Origin: an uncultured Porphyromonadaceae bacterium
Lineage (GTDB): Bacteria > Bacteroidota > Bacteroidia > Bacteroidales > Muribaculaceae
NCBI GenBank assembly: GCA_900546835.1
Contig: UREH01000006.1
Span: 1 to 29,853, forward strand
DNA: 29,853 nt
Reading direction: 5' to 3'
Both the position numbers and the translations under genes were made by a program. This document shows positions 19,404 through 27,583 of this stretch, piece after piece. Position 1 is the stretch's first letter. Every line of letters begins with the position of its first letter. Under the pieces are notes generated by a model. That model did not search any database, had not been told where the DNA came from, and saw nothing but the letters and a program-made list of their open reading frames with translations.

Positions 19404-20102
19404 TCAGCTTGGCCATATGTGCTCGCCCAGCGTTTTATAGGCCTTCATTGAGCCGACGCAGGTGAGTACATCGCCTTCCTGCACACATTCAGCCGAGGGA
19501 TTCGAGATATCTACCGGCTGCAGTCGCGTGGAGTCAAGCCCGAGGATGTTGGTGGCTTTCCGCGGGCGCGATGCGGCGACAAGACGCAACCCGAACAAGG
19601 CCTCCTGCGTGAGGTCTATATAGGCCATCCCCTTGAAATAATCGGGGGCGGCGAAGCGCATCACGTAGGTGTCGCGGTCTACGCGCAACGAATCGACATG
19701 GGTCCCGAGGGCCATTTCGTCGGAAAGGTCGCGTGCGGCGCTCTGCTCCGGATTGAGGATGCGCTCCACATGCATCCCTTCGAGTATGGCGCTGTGGAGG
19801 TCGTCGATTGCGCGGGCGTAGATCTTGCGCACGCCGAGTTTTCGCAGCAGCGCCACCGTCTTGATGCTCGCGCCGAATTGCTCGCCTATGGCCACGATGA
19901 CCAGGTCGACGCTTTTGAGCGGGAGCGCGCCGATGGCGCTTTCGTCGGTGGAATCGATTATGTAGGCCGTGGAGATATAATCCTTTATGGCGGCTACGAT
20001 GGTGGCATTGATATCGGCGCCTATCACCTCATTGCCCATGTCGGTGAGGTCTTTGGCCAGATTGGTCCCGTAGATGCCAAGGCCGATTATAAGGTATCGC
20101 AT
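19404..20102 (-). CDS. trkA: TrkA/KtrA family potassium uptake regulatory subunit
   Basis: A cytoplasmic regulatory ring subunit that binds nucleotide and gates the TrkH/KtrB channel. The RCK_N domain begins with MRYLIIGLGIYG, whose GxGxxG motif is at residues 7-12. It is followed by the conserved DSTDESAIGAL and VDLVIVAIGE strands of the Rossmann fold. The C-terminal RCK_C part runs from about residue 140 to 228. The single RCK unit (232 residues) resembles KtrA rather than the double-unit E. coli TrkA. It lies 44 bp downstream of the trkH-like gene, so the two are co-transcribed. The pair makes a complete K+ uptake system. Confidence 0.92.
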   Translation of the reverse strand: MRYLIIGLGIYGTNLAKDLTDMGNEVIGADINATIVAAIKDYISTAYIIDSTDESAIGALPLKSVDLVIVAIGEQFGASIKTVALLRKLGVRKIYARAIDDLHSAILEGMHVERILNPEQSAARDLSDEMALGTHVDSLRVDRDTYVMRFAAPDYFKGMAYIDLTQEALFGLRLVAASRPRKATNILGLDSTRLQPVDISNPSAECVQEGDVLTCVGSMKAYKTLGEHIWPS

Positions 20103-20146
20103 ATTTTTCCGGGATTAGTTGGTATTCAGGTCGGAATCGGTGAAGA

Positions 20147-21994
20147 TCAGTTGATGATTATGTTGTCGGAGGGGAAGCGGGCGGCGGAATCCGTGTGGGT
20201 GCCTACAATCCCCGCGAGCAGCGAGATTATACCCACGCGACCGAGTAGCATCGCTGTGGAGAGAAGAACCTTGGAGAGGTCGCTCAACTCGGGCGTCACT
20301 CCCAGCGAGGAGCCGACGGTGAAAAGGGCGGAGGCTGCCTCGTAAAGCAGCTCTTTGGCGCTGAGCGATGGCTCAAGCCCGAGAAGCAGCATCGAGTAGA
20401 ATACGTAGGCGAGAATCGACAGCCCGACCACAGCGTGAGCCCTTCGGAGCGACGGCACGGAGATAGTGCGTCCGAAAACGTCCACACGCGTGCGCCCCGT
20501 CACGATGGCTTTCAGATTCAGCAGCATGGCGGCGAATGTGTTCACCTTGATGCCGCCTGCCGTCGACTGGGAGCTGCCTCCAATCCACATCAGTACAACG
20601 AACATCAGCAATGTGATGTTTAGCATCGACGCCGGATTGACCGACGAGAAACCTGATGAGCGCGGCACCCAGGCGTTGAACACCGACTGCACTACCTTCT
20701 CGTAGGCGGTCATGCCACTCAGGGTGTTGTCGTATTCGAAAAGGAGAAAAAGCGTGGCGCTGACGGCGAAAATCCATCCGGTTGTGGCCACCACAATTTT
20801 TGTGTTGAGGTCGTAGATGTGTATAGGCATGCGGCGTGGGCCTTCGCGGCGAATGCGGTGCCAGAGCGCACGCAGATGCATTTTAGTGGCCTGCGCCACG
20901 TTCATCAGTATCGGGAACCCTATTCCGCCCGCGGCTATGAGTACGCTTGCCACGATATAGACCGACTGGTTTGAGTGGAGCAGGACCGGATTGGATAGGC
21001 CGCCTTCTATGTTGGAGAAGCCGGCGTTGCAGAATGCCGAGAGTGAGTGGAAGAGCGAGAATATGATTTCGTCCTGCAGGCTCATGTTAAGCTCGCCGTG
21101 GATGCAGAGAAAGAATGCCCCGGCTCCCAGCGCCTCGATCAGCAGGGTGAACCCCAGGATGTAGAACAACGTCGGCACCAGTGCGCCGATTGTCTTCGAC
21201 GAGAGGATGTCCTTCATCATCAGCTGGTTGTATACCGATGTGTTGCCGCTGAAAAAGAGGGCGAAGAAGCTTGTGAAGGTCATCACACCGAGTCCACCTG
21301 CCTGGATAAGGAATCCGAGCACGGCCAGTCCGGGAAGCGAGAATGTAGTGGAAATATCTACGGGAGTGAGGCCGGTGATACATACGGCCGATGTGGCCAC
21401 AAACAGCGAATCGACGTAGCTTAGTTCGCCTGTGGTGCACCGCGGCATCATCAGTATGAACGATCCGGCCAGAATGAGCGCAATGAAACTTCCGGTGAGA
21501 ATCAGCGACGGGTTGGTGCGCTTGCCGAGCATTTTCATCAGCCCGTAGCTTATGTCTACCACCGCATAGGCGGCGAGGATGGTGTAGAGAAAGACGCCGC
21601 TGTAGAGCACGCGCTCAAGCACCGGAATCCACGGATGCGCGGGGTGGGGATAGGCCAGGGGGAGCAGCGTGAGAAGCACCGCAATGTCGACAATCCATTT
21701 GAACGCTTTCGATTGCTTTATGGTGCGTCTGAAGTCGGTGGCGAGGCTGTAGAGGATATTGGTCGCGAAAAGAAGCTGGCACCCGCGTAGGGTGCGCCGG
21801 ATCCATTTCACGTCGTCGGGAGTATGGTCGTAGCCGAACCATACCGTAAGCGCCACAAGGCATGCAATCGACCCGACGAATGCCGCCACCGAAAGCACTT
21901 GCGCCGGCAGCTGGAGAGCCGGCGCAAACTTCGCCGTGAAGCGCTTGTAGCGCTGTGCGGCATTCTGTAGCTTTTTGCGGAGAGTGGTCGACAA
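20147..21994 (-). CDS. trkH: TrkH/KtrB family potassium transporter with N-terminal membrane extension
   Basis: The inner-membrane K+-translocating subunit, built from four M1-P-M2 repeats. The filter glycines are visible in CITGLT (Gly208), NAGFS (Gly325), SSGFS (Gly448) and GSSLGVT (Gly565). The broken-helix region GGSSQSTAGGIK (472-483) is also conserved. The channel core starts near residue 163. Before it lie about 160 residues with roughly four hydrophobic segments (about 31-53, 70-86, 99-115 and 124-147), which makes the protein 615 residues long against about 450-485 for classical members. The function of this extension is unknown; I recall similar lengths in other Bacteroidota. The gene is flanked by a DUF4923 gene 41 bp upstream and trkA 44 bp downstream, suggesting one operon. 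Confidence 0.93.
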   Translation of the reverse strand: MSTTLRKKLQNAAQRYKRFTAKFAPALQLPAQVLSVAAFVGSIACLVALTVWFGYDHTPDDVKWIRRTLRGCQLLFATNILYSLATDFRRTIKQSKAFKWIVDIAVLLTLLPLAYPHPAHPWIPVLERVLYSGVFLYTILAAYAVVDISYGLMKMLGKRTNPSLILTGSFIALILAGSFILMMPRCTTGELSYVDSLFVATSAVCITGLTPVDISTTFSLPGLAVLGFLIQAGGLGVMTFTSFFALFFSGNTSVYNQLMMKDILSSKTIGALVPTLFYILGFTLLIEALGAGAFFLCIHGELNMSLQDEIIFSLFHSLSAFCNAGFSNIEGGLSNPVLLHSNQSVYIVASVLIAAGGIGFPILMNVAQATKMHLRALWHRIRREGPRRMPIHIYDLNTKIVVATTGWIFAVSATLFLLFEYDNTLSGMTAYEKVVQSVFNAWVPRSSGFSSVNPASMLNITLLMFVVLMWIGGSSQSTAGGIKVNTFAAMLLNLKAIVTGRTRVDVFGRTISVPSLRRAHAVVGLSILAYVFYSMLLLGLEPSLSAKELLYEAASALFTVGSSLGVTPELSDLSKVLLSTAMLLGRVGIISLLAGIVGTHTDSAARFPSDNIIIN

Positions 21995-22035
21995 TATTAT
22001 GGTGCGTTCTCAGATAAGACGAAGGCGAATTCCGT

Positions 22036-22698
22036 TTATTCGGCAGGTGTCAGTTCGAAACCGGCGTAAAGCCCGTCGTAGCTGTTGAGCATCTTGGCGG
22101 CAGCCTGGAGCGACGACTGGCCGCTTACGCTTGCCACTGCGTTGACGAGTTTGATAAGTTTCGAGGCATCGAACGTCAGGGTGAGTTTTTTGCCGATTTT
22201 TTCCACATGGGCGTTCATCTTGCCCAGCGGTATCTTTTTGACGGCCTTGAAATTGAATGTGAAATCCCCGGACTCGTTGCGCTCGTAGGTGCCTGTCACC
22301 GTGGCTTTCTTCACTTTGAACTCGCAGGTGCCGTCTTCGCGGAAGGTCGCCGTCATCGAGGTGAGGCCGGCTTTCTGGTAGTAAGGAGCGAGTTTGTCGA
22401 CGATTACTCCGGTAGCTGCCGAGCCGCCGAGTTTCTGTAGGGCATTGTCGCTTTGAAGCGAGACGGCGGGAGCGGAGTATTTGTAGTCGCCCACCAGGTC
22501 GGCAGCCGTAAGATCGCTTTTTGCAATCATCCCTTCTACGGCGCCTTTAAGGCCCGAGAGAGCGGTGGAGCCGTCGCCACCTCCGATTTTCGAGGCTGCT
22601 CCTTTAAGAAGGTCGGTGATGTCGGGACTTGCCGATGCGGCGGGTGCTGCAGCGAGCAGCAGCGAAGCCATGGCGAAACTCAGTAATAATCTTTTCAT
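22036..22698 (-). CDS. DUF4923 family lipocalin-like secreted protein
   Basis: An exported protein of 220 residues with a clear signal peptide (MKRLLLSFAMASLLLAAAPAASA). After a small helical part (DITDLLKGAAS and AVEGMIAKSD) it has the DUF4923 features: a DLVGDYKYSAPAVSLQSDNAL segment, then alternating strands with a TFREDGTCEFKVKKATVTGTYE core. This reads like a calycin/lipocalin barrel (inference). The function is unknown. It is the first gene of the DUF4923-trkH-trkA unit, 41 bp before trkH, behind a consensus promoter. Whether it takes part in potassium homeostasis or is only co-transcribed cannot be decided from sequence. Confidence 0.85.
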   Translation of the reverse strand: MKRLLLSFAMASLLLAAAPAASASPDITDLLKGAASKIGGGDGSTALSGLKGAVEGMIAKSDLTAADLVGDYKYSAPAVSLQSDNALQKLGGSAATGVIVDKLAPYYQKAGLTSMTATFREDGTCEFKVKKATVTGTYERNESGDFTFNFKAVKKIPLGKMNAHVEKIGKKLTLTFDASKLIKLVNAVASVSGQSSLQAAAKMLNSYDGLYAGFELTPAE

Positions 22699-22756
22699 GA
22701 TGCTGAAACGTAAGTATTCACTTATTTAAAACAATTATTTCCCCCGGTTGTGCTTA

Positions 22757-22788
22757 CAAATTTAGCCAAAATCTTTTACCGCGGCAAA
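22757..22788 (-). promoter_or_regulatory. Consensus promoter of the DUF4923-trkH-trkA operon
   Basis: The minus strand reads TTTG (22788-22785), 20 nt, then TAAATTTG (22764-22757). Both elements match the Bacteroidota primary-sigma consensus exactly. It lies 58 nt upstream of the DUF4923 start codon. Confidence 0.72.
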
Positions 22789-22879
22789 TACACCGCCCGG
22801 GCGCGGCCGCTATGGCTGTGGCGCAATTGTCGTTTCGGGCTATGCCTGAGGTCAAAAGGGTGGATTTTACACTTGCGGC

Positions 22880-22910
22880 TTTGCACGTTGGAAAAAAATA
22901 GCTAACTTTA
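22880..22910 (+). promoter_or_regulatory. Promoter of the outer-membrane/glycosidase gene block, start codon almost adjacent
   Basis: TTTG (22880-22883), 19 nt, then TAACTTTA (22903-22910, one mismatch to TAnnTTTG). Only nine bases separate the -7 element from the ATG at 22920, so the transcript should have a leader of a few bases or none. Confidence 0.65.
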
Positions 22911-22919
22911 CCAAAAATT

Positions 22920-23654
22920 ATGCTTAAGCGTTTTGTCATACTGTTTGCTCTGATAGTCAGCGTTGTGGCGCCTTTGGCGGCCCAGGTTGAATTCAAGCGC
23001 GGACTCGAGCAGGTTTCGTTCATTCCAAAGGGGCAGTATATCACCGGAGTGAGCGTCAGCTTCTCGCAGTCGAACCAGAACAACTACCAGTTCCTCATCA
23101 TCGAGGGCATCGACGGCGATACCTACAAGTTCAAAATCAGCCCCATGCTGCTTTACTGCTTCAAGGATAACCTGGCCGCCGGAGGAAAATTCGCATATAC
23201 CCGCACACGCACCCGTCTTGACAATGCCACCGTGGTGATTGGCTCCGAAACCGACTACACCGTAGAGAACCTCTATAACATATCCCACGATTATTCGGCA
23301 ATGGCGGCTTTCCGCAATTATATCAGCCTGGGACGTCAGCGCCGTTTCGGAATCTTCAATGAGGTGCAGCTCGAGATAGGCGGCGGCGAGTCGAAAATCG
23401 TCAACGGGCGCGGAGAAGACCTCACCGGCACTTGGGAACGCACATGGAAGACGCGCATCGGTCTCGCCCCGGGTTTTGTGATGTTCCTGAACAACTATTC
23501 CGCCATCGAGGTTGCCGTAGGTGTGCTGGGCTTCAGCTACAGCCATACATCGTCGAAAACCGACCAGATCTACGACTCCTCGCGCGGAAGCAAGAGCGCC
23601 AATTTCAAAATCGACCTCTTCTCCATCACTTTCGGTGTGGCATTTTATATCTGA
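22920..23654 (+). CDS. Small outer-membrane beta-barrel protein, paralogue A
   Basis: A protein of 244 residues with a signal peptide (MLKRFVILFALIVSVVAPLAAQ). Amphipathic strands follow throughout, ending in the aromatic ITFGVAFYI typical of outer-membrane barrels. I recognise no named family. It shares several segments with the next gene: FIPKGQ near the N-terminus, YRNYI- or FRNYI-like LGR, RRFGIFNEV and the closing FGxAxYI. The two are therefore tandem paralogues. The predicted mature barrel of about 220 residues would suit 8-10 strands (inference). The start is fixed by the signal peptide even though the promoter lies only nine bases upstream. It is the first gene of a plus-strand block with paralogue B and two glycosidase-like proteins; its ligand or partner is unknown. 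Confidence 0.8.
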   Translation: MLKRFVILFALIVSVVAPLAAQVEFKRGLEQVSFIPKGQYITGVSVSFSQSNQNNYQFLIIEGIDGDTYKFKISPMLLYCFKDNLAAGGKFAYTRTRTRLDNATVVIGSETDYTVENLYNISHDYSAMAAFRNYISLGRQRRFGIFNEVQLEIGGGESKIVNGRGEDLTGTWERTWKTRIGLAPGFVMFLNNYSAIEVAVGVLGFSYSHTSSKTDQIYDSSRGSKSANFKIDLFSITFGVAFYI

Positions 23655-23662
23655 CACCTGCA

Positions 23663-24595
23663 ATGACAATCAATAAATCATCGGCATTCATTCGGATCAT
23701 CTTAGCCGCAGGCGCTCTGGCAGTTTCGCTGCTCGCCTCACCTGTTGGAGCGGCTTCGCCGCGCGAAATGCCCGACGACAATATAAACCTGAATTTTCTC
23801 GAGTGGCTCGCCAAAGGCGAGAAGATTCCTCTCGATTCCACAATAGTAAGCGATCCGGCGCTCGACGAGACCGTACTGGTTGGCGGCGACACTGTGAGCA
23901 TAATCCTTCCGCAGAAAAACTACGGCCGCTACGACCGCGGCCTGTTCAACTATCTCTTCATTCCCAAAGGGCAGTGGAGCATCGGGCTGATGGCAAGCTA
24001 CGGGGAGTTTTCAACCGACAACTTCCAGATTCTCTCGGTGCTCTCCAATCTCGATCTGAAGGTGAAGGCCTACTCGCTGCAGCCAAGCTTCTCATATTTT
24101 TTCACCAACAACCAGAGTGTCGGCGTCACGTTCAACTACACGCGAATGTACTGCGACCTGGGGTCGATGTCGTTCGATATGGACGACGACCTCAGCTTCT
24201 CGCTCAGCGACGTCAGCTACTACTCCAAAAGCTATTCATCGGCCATAGCCTACCGAAACTATATCGGCCTTGGTCGCGACCGCCGTTTCGGCATATTCAA
24301 CGAGGTGGAACTGGAATTCGGCGCAGGCTCCTCGCGCTTCCAGCGCTACTACAACGGCGAGCTGCGCGACACACGCACCAACACGCTTTCCGCCTCGCTC
24401 AATTTCTCACCGGGCCTCACTGTCTTCATGATGGACTATGTGAGCTTCAATATCTCCTTCGGCGTATTCGGCGTGAAGCTTCATCACGAGCGCCAGCGCA
24501 CCAACGAGGTGGAGGAGGGCTCGCGCTTCTCGTCGGGTGCCAATTTCAAGTTCAATATCTTCAATATCAATTTCGGCATGGCCGTATATATCTGA
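23663..24595 (+). CDS. Small outer-membrane beta-barrel protein, paralogue B
   Basis: A protein of 310 residues, starting at the ATG 8 bp after the stop of paralogue A. The longer in-frame ORF begins inside that gene and lacks a signal peptide. A signal peptide covers about 1-31 (IILAAGALAVSLLASPVGAA). About 60 extra residues follow (MPDDNINLNFLEWLAKGEKIP and VLVGGDTVSIILP) that paralogue A lacks. The barrel part then opens at LFNYLFIPKGQ, contains AYRNYIGLGRDRRFGIFNEVE and ends in INFGMAVYI. No named domain is recognised. Translational coupling with paralogue A is likely given the 8-bp gap. The N-terminal insert could be a periplasmic or plug segment (inference). Confidence 0.8.
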   Translation: MTINKSSAFIRIILAAGALAVSLLASPVGAASPREMPDDNINLNFLEWLAKGEKIPLDSTIVSDPALDETVLVGGDTVSIILPQKNYGRYDRGLFNYLFIPKGQWSIGLMASYGEFSTDNFQILSVLSNLDLKVKAYSLQPSFSYFFTNNQSVGVTFNYTRMYCDLGSMSFDMDDDLSFSLSDVSYYSKSYSSAIAYRNYIGLGRDRRFGIFNEVELEFGAGSSRFQRYYNGELRDTRTNTLSASLNFSPGLTVFMMDYVSFNISFGVFGVKLHHERQRTNEVEEGSRFSSGANFKFNIFNINFGMAVYI

Positions 24596-24643
24596 ATATT
24601 AATCTACCTGTTTGCCTGAATATAATCTACAAAACTGTTTTAA

Positions 24644-27565
24644 ATGACCACGAAAAACGTTATGAGTGCAATTCTTTCCAAATCTTCGGCGTACACCTTT
24701 GCCGGAACGCTCGCACTTATCGCTTCGGCCGCCTCTGTCCGTGCGGACGAAATCCCGACCGTATTCGACGCCCACGCGGTGAACAACACCGTGGAGCGTA
24801 CGCTCACATTCGATCCCACCGGAACCGGTGCGCAGCTCCCCGCCTGCTGGGGTCTTGACACGGCATGGAATTCCAACGACAATTTCGTGCGCGGCATGCG
24901 CGCGATGACCCCCGACATTGTCGACATCGTCCGCGTATCCTTCAATCCCTATGCCCTCGTTACAACGCAGGGTGTTGTCCCCACCGGCGAATGTGCCAAC
25001 CAGCTCAAAAGCCGAATGGAAAAGGTTGCCAAGGTTGAGGCCCTCCGTACCGGTAACCGTAAGGTAGATATCGCCATCAACCTCGATGCCGCCCGCATGG
25101 ATCTCCAGGGCGATTACTACTATATCAATAATGGGGAATACGACCTGAATCTCGGCACAAAGAACCATGCCGAATGGGCAAAGCTGCTCCACGCCTACGT
25201 TTCGACCATCCGTCGCGACTATGGTAATACGGTTGTGTCCGTAGCTCCTTTCAATGAGCCCGACTACTACTGGAACAGCCTCCGCCAGCCTCATTTCGAC
25301 AACATCAACAAGGCTTTCCGCGCCAATTATCCCGATATGCAGGACGTTCGTATCTCCGGCGGCAACACCCTTAACTGCGATGAGGCTCAGAACTGGTACG
25401 ATTACCTGAAAGCCAATCTCGACGAGGGCAACACCCATCAGCTCGCAGGCGATTTCAACCATTACGCATCGTTCTTCCAGAATGTGCGTGCCGACGGCAA
25501 ATATGCTACCGGCGACGAGCTTCACAACGTTATGGAGGCCATGGTCGGAATCGAATACGGTATGCAGACCGGCATATGGTGGGGCGAAGCAGCCCGCGTG
25601 CGCGGCCAGTTCTGCCAGGCCAGCAACCTCGGTCAGCGTCTGGCCTATACCGAAAACCGCTACGCCTGGGGTGCCGCTTCGGTCTACAAGCGCGACAATC
25701 ACCTTTCGCAGGCTTTCGTAGGCGTCTCCGAGCGCCAGGGCCGTCCAGCTTCCTACAGCTTCGTCAGCAAGACGAAAGATGTCTACGTGGATGGCGTTGG
25801 TCCCACGCGCGAATTCGTGATCGATGTTCCCGCCGATGCCAACGGCACTTACCAGGGAGCAGCCCAGCGCAATGCCGAGGCTGTCTACGACATTACCTGG
25901 GGTGAGGACGTTATGCCCGAAATCAACGGCACATATTATATTATTTCCAAAGCTAACGGCCGCGCCGTGCAGGCGCCATCGTCGGCAACTGCAACTGCAA
26001 TGTCACATGGCTCCATGAACGCTACGAGCACACGCCAGAAGTGGGAAATCAAGAAAGTACGTACCGACAACGGCGGTGACTACAGTTATTTTACCATTGC
26101 GGACGCTAACAACACCGACCGAGGCTGGTTCCTCGAAGGCTGGAAGCTCAGTGAGGACTATTCGTCTACTTCCGACCAGTTTTTCGCGACTGCCGTTCTT
26201 TGCTCCAACAGTCATGGACATCTTCAGGATGGCACTGAAACAGAGTATATCGCTGATAATTGCCTCTGGTATCTCCAGTATGCCGGCAATGGATGGTTCC
26301 GCATCCGCAGCAAGGTGAGCGACTACTGCGCGCGTCCTAAAAAATCGAATAACGGCACAATCGGAAACACTGCAGCTCTCGTGCAGGCTCCCTATGATGC
26401 CGACGACGACAACCAGCTCTTCCGCTTCCTCCCCGCCGATAATCTCCCCTCGAAATTCGAGACAGAGGCTCCTGCCGCTCCCCAGGGCGTGAACGCCAAC
26501 GGCGGCAACGGCTCTATTACCATCAGCTGGAATGCCGTGAACGATAATGAACTCGCCTCCTACACTCTGCTCCGCTCCGACAACGGGGGCGAATTCAACA
26601 CCATCGCCCGCAATATCGCCGGAACCTCAATTGTCGACAACACAGCCCTCGCCGGCGACGAATATACCTACAAAGTGGTAGCCTTCGATAAATCGGGCAA
26701 CCGCTCCGAAGCCTCTGCTACAGCATCGGCAAGCATCCGTCACGACAATCCCACCTGGGCCGTGCTCCCCTTCGACGACACGCTCGACGACATTTCAGGC
26801 AACAGCTTCCACGCCCGCGCCTCAGAAGATCAGGCCTTTACCACCGGCAAACGTAATTCCTGCCTGTCGCCCGGCGCCTCCCAGACGGTAATGCTCCCGA
26901 TGGGCGCCGTTCCCGCCGGCGGCAACTTCTCGGTTACCGCATGGGTGCGCACGCGTTCCACCGGCGCTTCCGGCCAGTATCTCTTCGACTTCGGGACCGA
27001 CGAAACCAACCATATCGGCCTGCTTCTTAACGACGGTACCGGCAACATCGCCCTCCGCGGCACCACGTCCACCGGCACCACCGAGCTTAAGGCCAAGACG
27101 CCCACTGCATCCGACTGGCACCACATCGCCGTGGTCCTCTCCGATTCCGAATGGATCATATATGTAGACGGCAACTACGCAGCCAGCCACGGCCAGGCCG
27201 GTCTCTCCGCGTCCGTTCCCGACCGCACGAAAGTGCTCAACTACATCGGCCGCGGCATGCGCCAGTACGACTACAATATGAATACCGGCGCGCGCACCTC
27301 CATTCCCGTACTCGGCTCCATTGACGAATTCCATATCTACAACGGCGCTCTGACCCCTACACAGGTATACTCCGACATGCAGGGACATGTCAGCGCCATC
27401 GACGACCTCTCGGCCGACGCCCCCTCGCGCGAGATCGCATCCCGCGAATACTTCAACCTCAAGGGGCAGCCTGTCGCAGCTCCTGCGGGGGGTGAGCCCG
27501 TGCTGGTCCGCACCGTCTATTCCGACGGCACGGTTGAATCCTCCAAAGAGTTCATCAACGAATAA
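24644..27565 (+). CDS. Secreted multidomain glycosidase-like protein (GH-A-like, ricin-like, FN3, LamG-like)
   Basis: A protein of 973 residues with a signal peptide ending near Ala34. Residues about 40-420 look like a clan GH-A (beta/alpha)8 catalytic domain. VAPFNEPDY gives a candidate acid/base Glu205, the strand YATGDELHN gives a candidate nucleophile Glu292, and GIWWGEAARVRG follows as an aromatic strand-8 segment. Residues about 426-600 resemble a ricin-type trefoil (GTYYIISKANGRAVQ, RQKWEI, NGWFRIRSKVSDYCARP and NQLFRF). An FN3 domain follows at about 608-700 and a LamG/concanavalin-like domain at about 703-912 (FSVTAWVRT, WHHIAVVLSDSEWIIYVDG and GSIDEFHIYNGALT). The last 40 residues (EYFNLKGQPV then VLVRTVYSDGTVESSKEF) resemble a type IX secretion tail. 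The catalytic residues are inferred by motif only; CAZy family and substrate are unknown. It is a tandem paralogue of the next gene. Confidence 0.82.
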   Translation: MTTKNVMSAILSKSSAYTFAGTLALIASAASVRADEIPTVFDAHAVNNTVERTLTFDPTGTGAQLPACWGLDTAWNSNDNFVRGMRAMTPDIVDIVRVSFNPYALVTTQGVVPTGECANQLKSRMEKVAKVEALRTGNRKVDIAINLDAARMDLQGDYYYINNGEYDLNLGTKNHAEWAKLLHAYVSTIRRDYGNTVVSVAPFNEPDYYWNSLRQPHFDNINKAFRANYPDMQDVRISGGNTLNCDEAQNWYDYLKANLDEGNTHQLAGDFNHYASFFQNVRADGKYATGDELHNVMEAMVGIEYGMQTGIWWGEAARVRGQFCQASNLGQRLAYTENRYAWGAASVYKRDNHLSQAFVGVSERQGRPASYSFVSKTKDVYVDGVGPTREFVIDVPADANGTYQGAAQRNAEAVYDITWGEDVMPEINGTYYIISKANGRAVQAPSSATATAMSHGSMNATSTRQKWEIKKVRTDNGGDYSYFTIADANNTDRGWFLEGWKLSEDYSSTSDQFFATAVLCSNSHGHLQDGTETEYIADNCLWYLQYAGNGWFRIRSKVSDYCARPKKSNNGTIGNTAALVQAPYDADDDNQLFRFLPADNLPSKFETEAPAAPQGVNANGGNGSITISWNAVNDNELASYTLLRSDNGGEFNTIARNIAGTSIVDNTALAGDEYTYKVVAFDKSGNRSEASATASASIRHDNPTWAVLPFDDTLDDISGNSFHARASEDQAFTTGKRNSCLSPGASQTVMLPMGAVPAGGNFSVTAWVRTRSTGASGQYLFDFGTDETNHIGLLLNDGTGNIALRGTTSTGTTELKAKTPTASDWHHIAVVLSDSEWIIYVDGNYAASHGQAGLSASVPDRTKVLNYIGRGMRQYDYNMNTGARTSIPVLGSIDEFHIYNGALTPTQVYSDMQGHVSAIDDLSADAPSREIASREYFNLKGQPVAAPAGGEPVLVRTVYSDGTVESSKEFINE

Positions 27566-27583
27566 TATAAAAAAGTCCGCAAG

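Noticed and set aside
19377..19404. Hairpin ACCGGA/TCCGGT between the convergent GLPGLI and trkA genes
   Set aside because: The stem is only 6 bp with a long loop, and no T-tract follows directly on either strand, so it is not called a terminator.
24600..24630. TAATCTAC repeated 23 bp apart upstream of the first glycosidase-like gene
   Set aside because: Two 8-bp copies in AT-rich DNA can occur by chance, and no promoter element is aligned with them.
24599..25702. Minus-strand ORF whose product resembles that of another minus-strand ORF at 27833-28786
   Set aside because: The resemblance is inherited from the two paralogous sense genes they lie opposite; it is not evidence for a conserved antisense gene.
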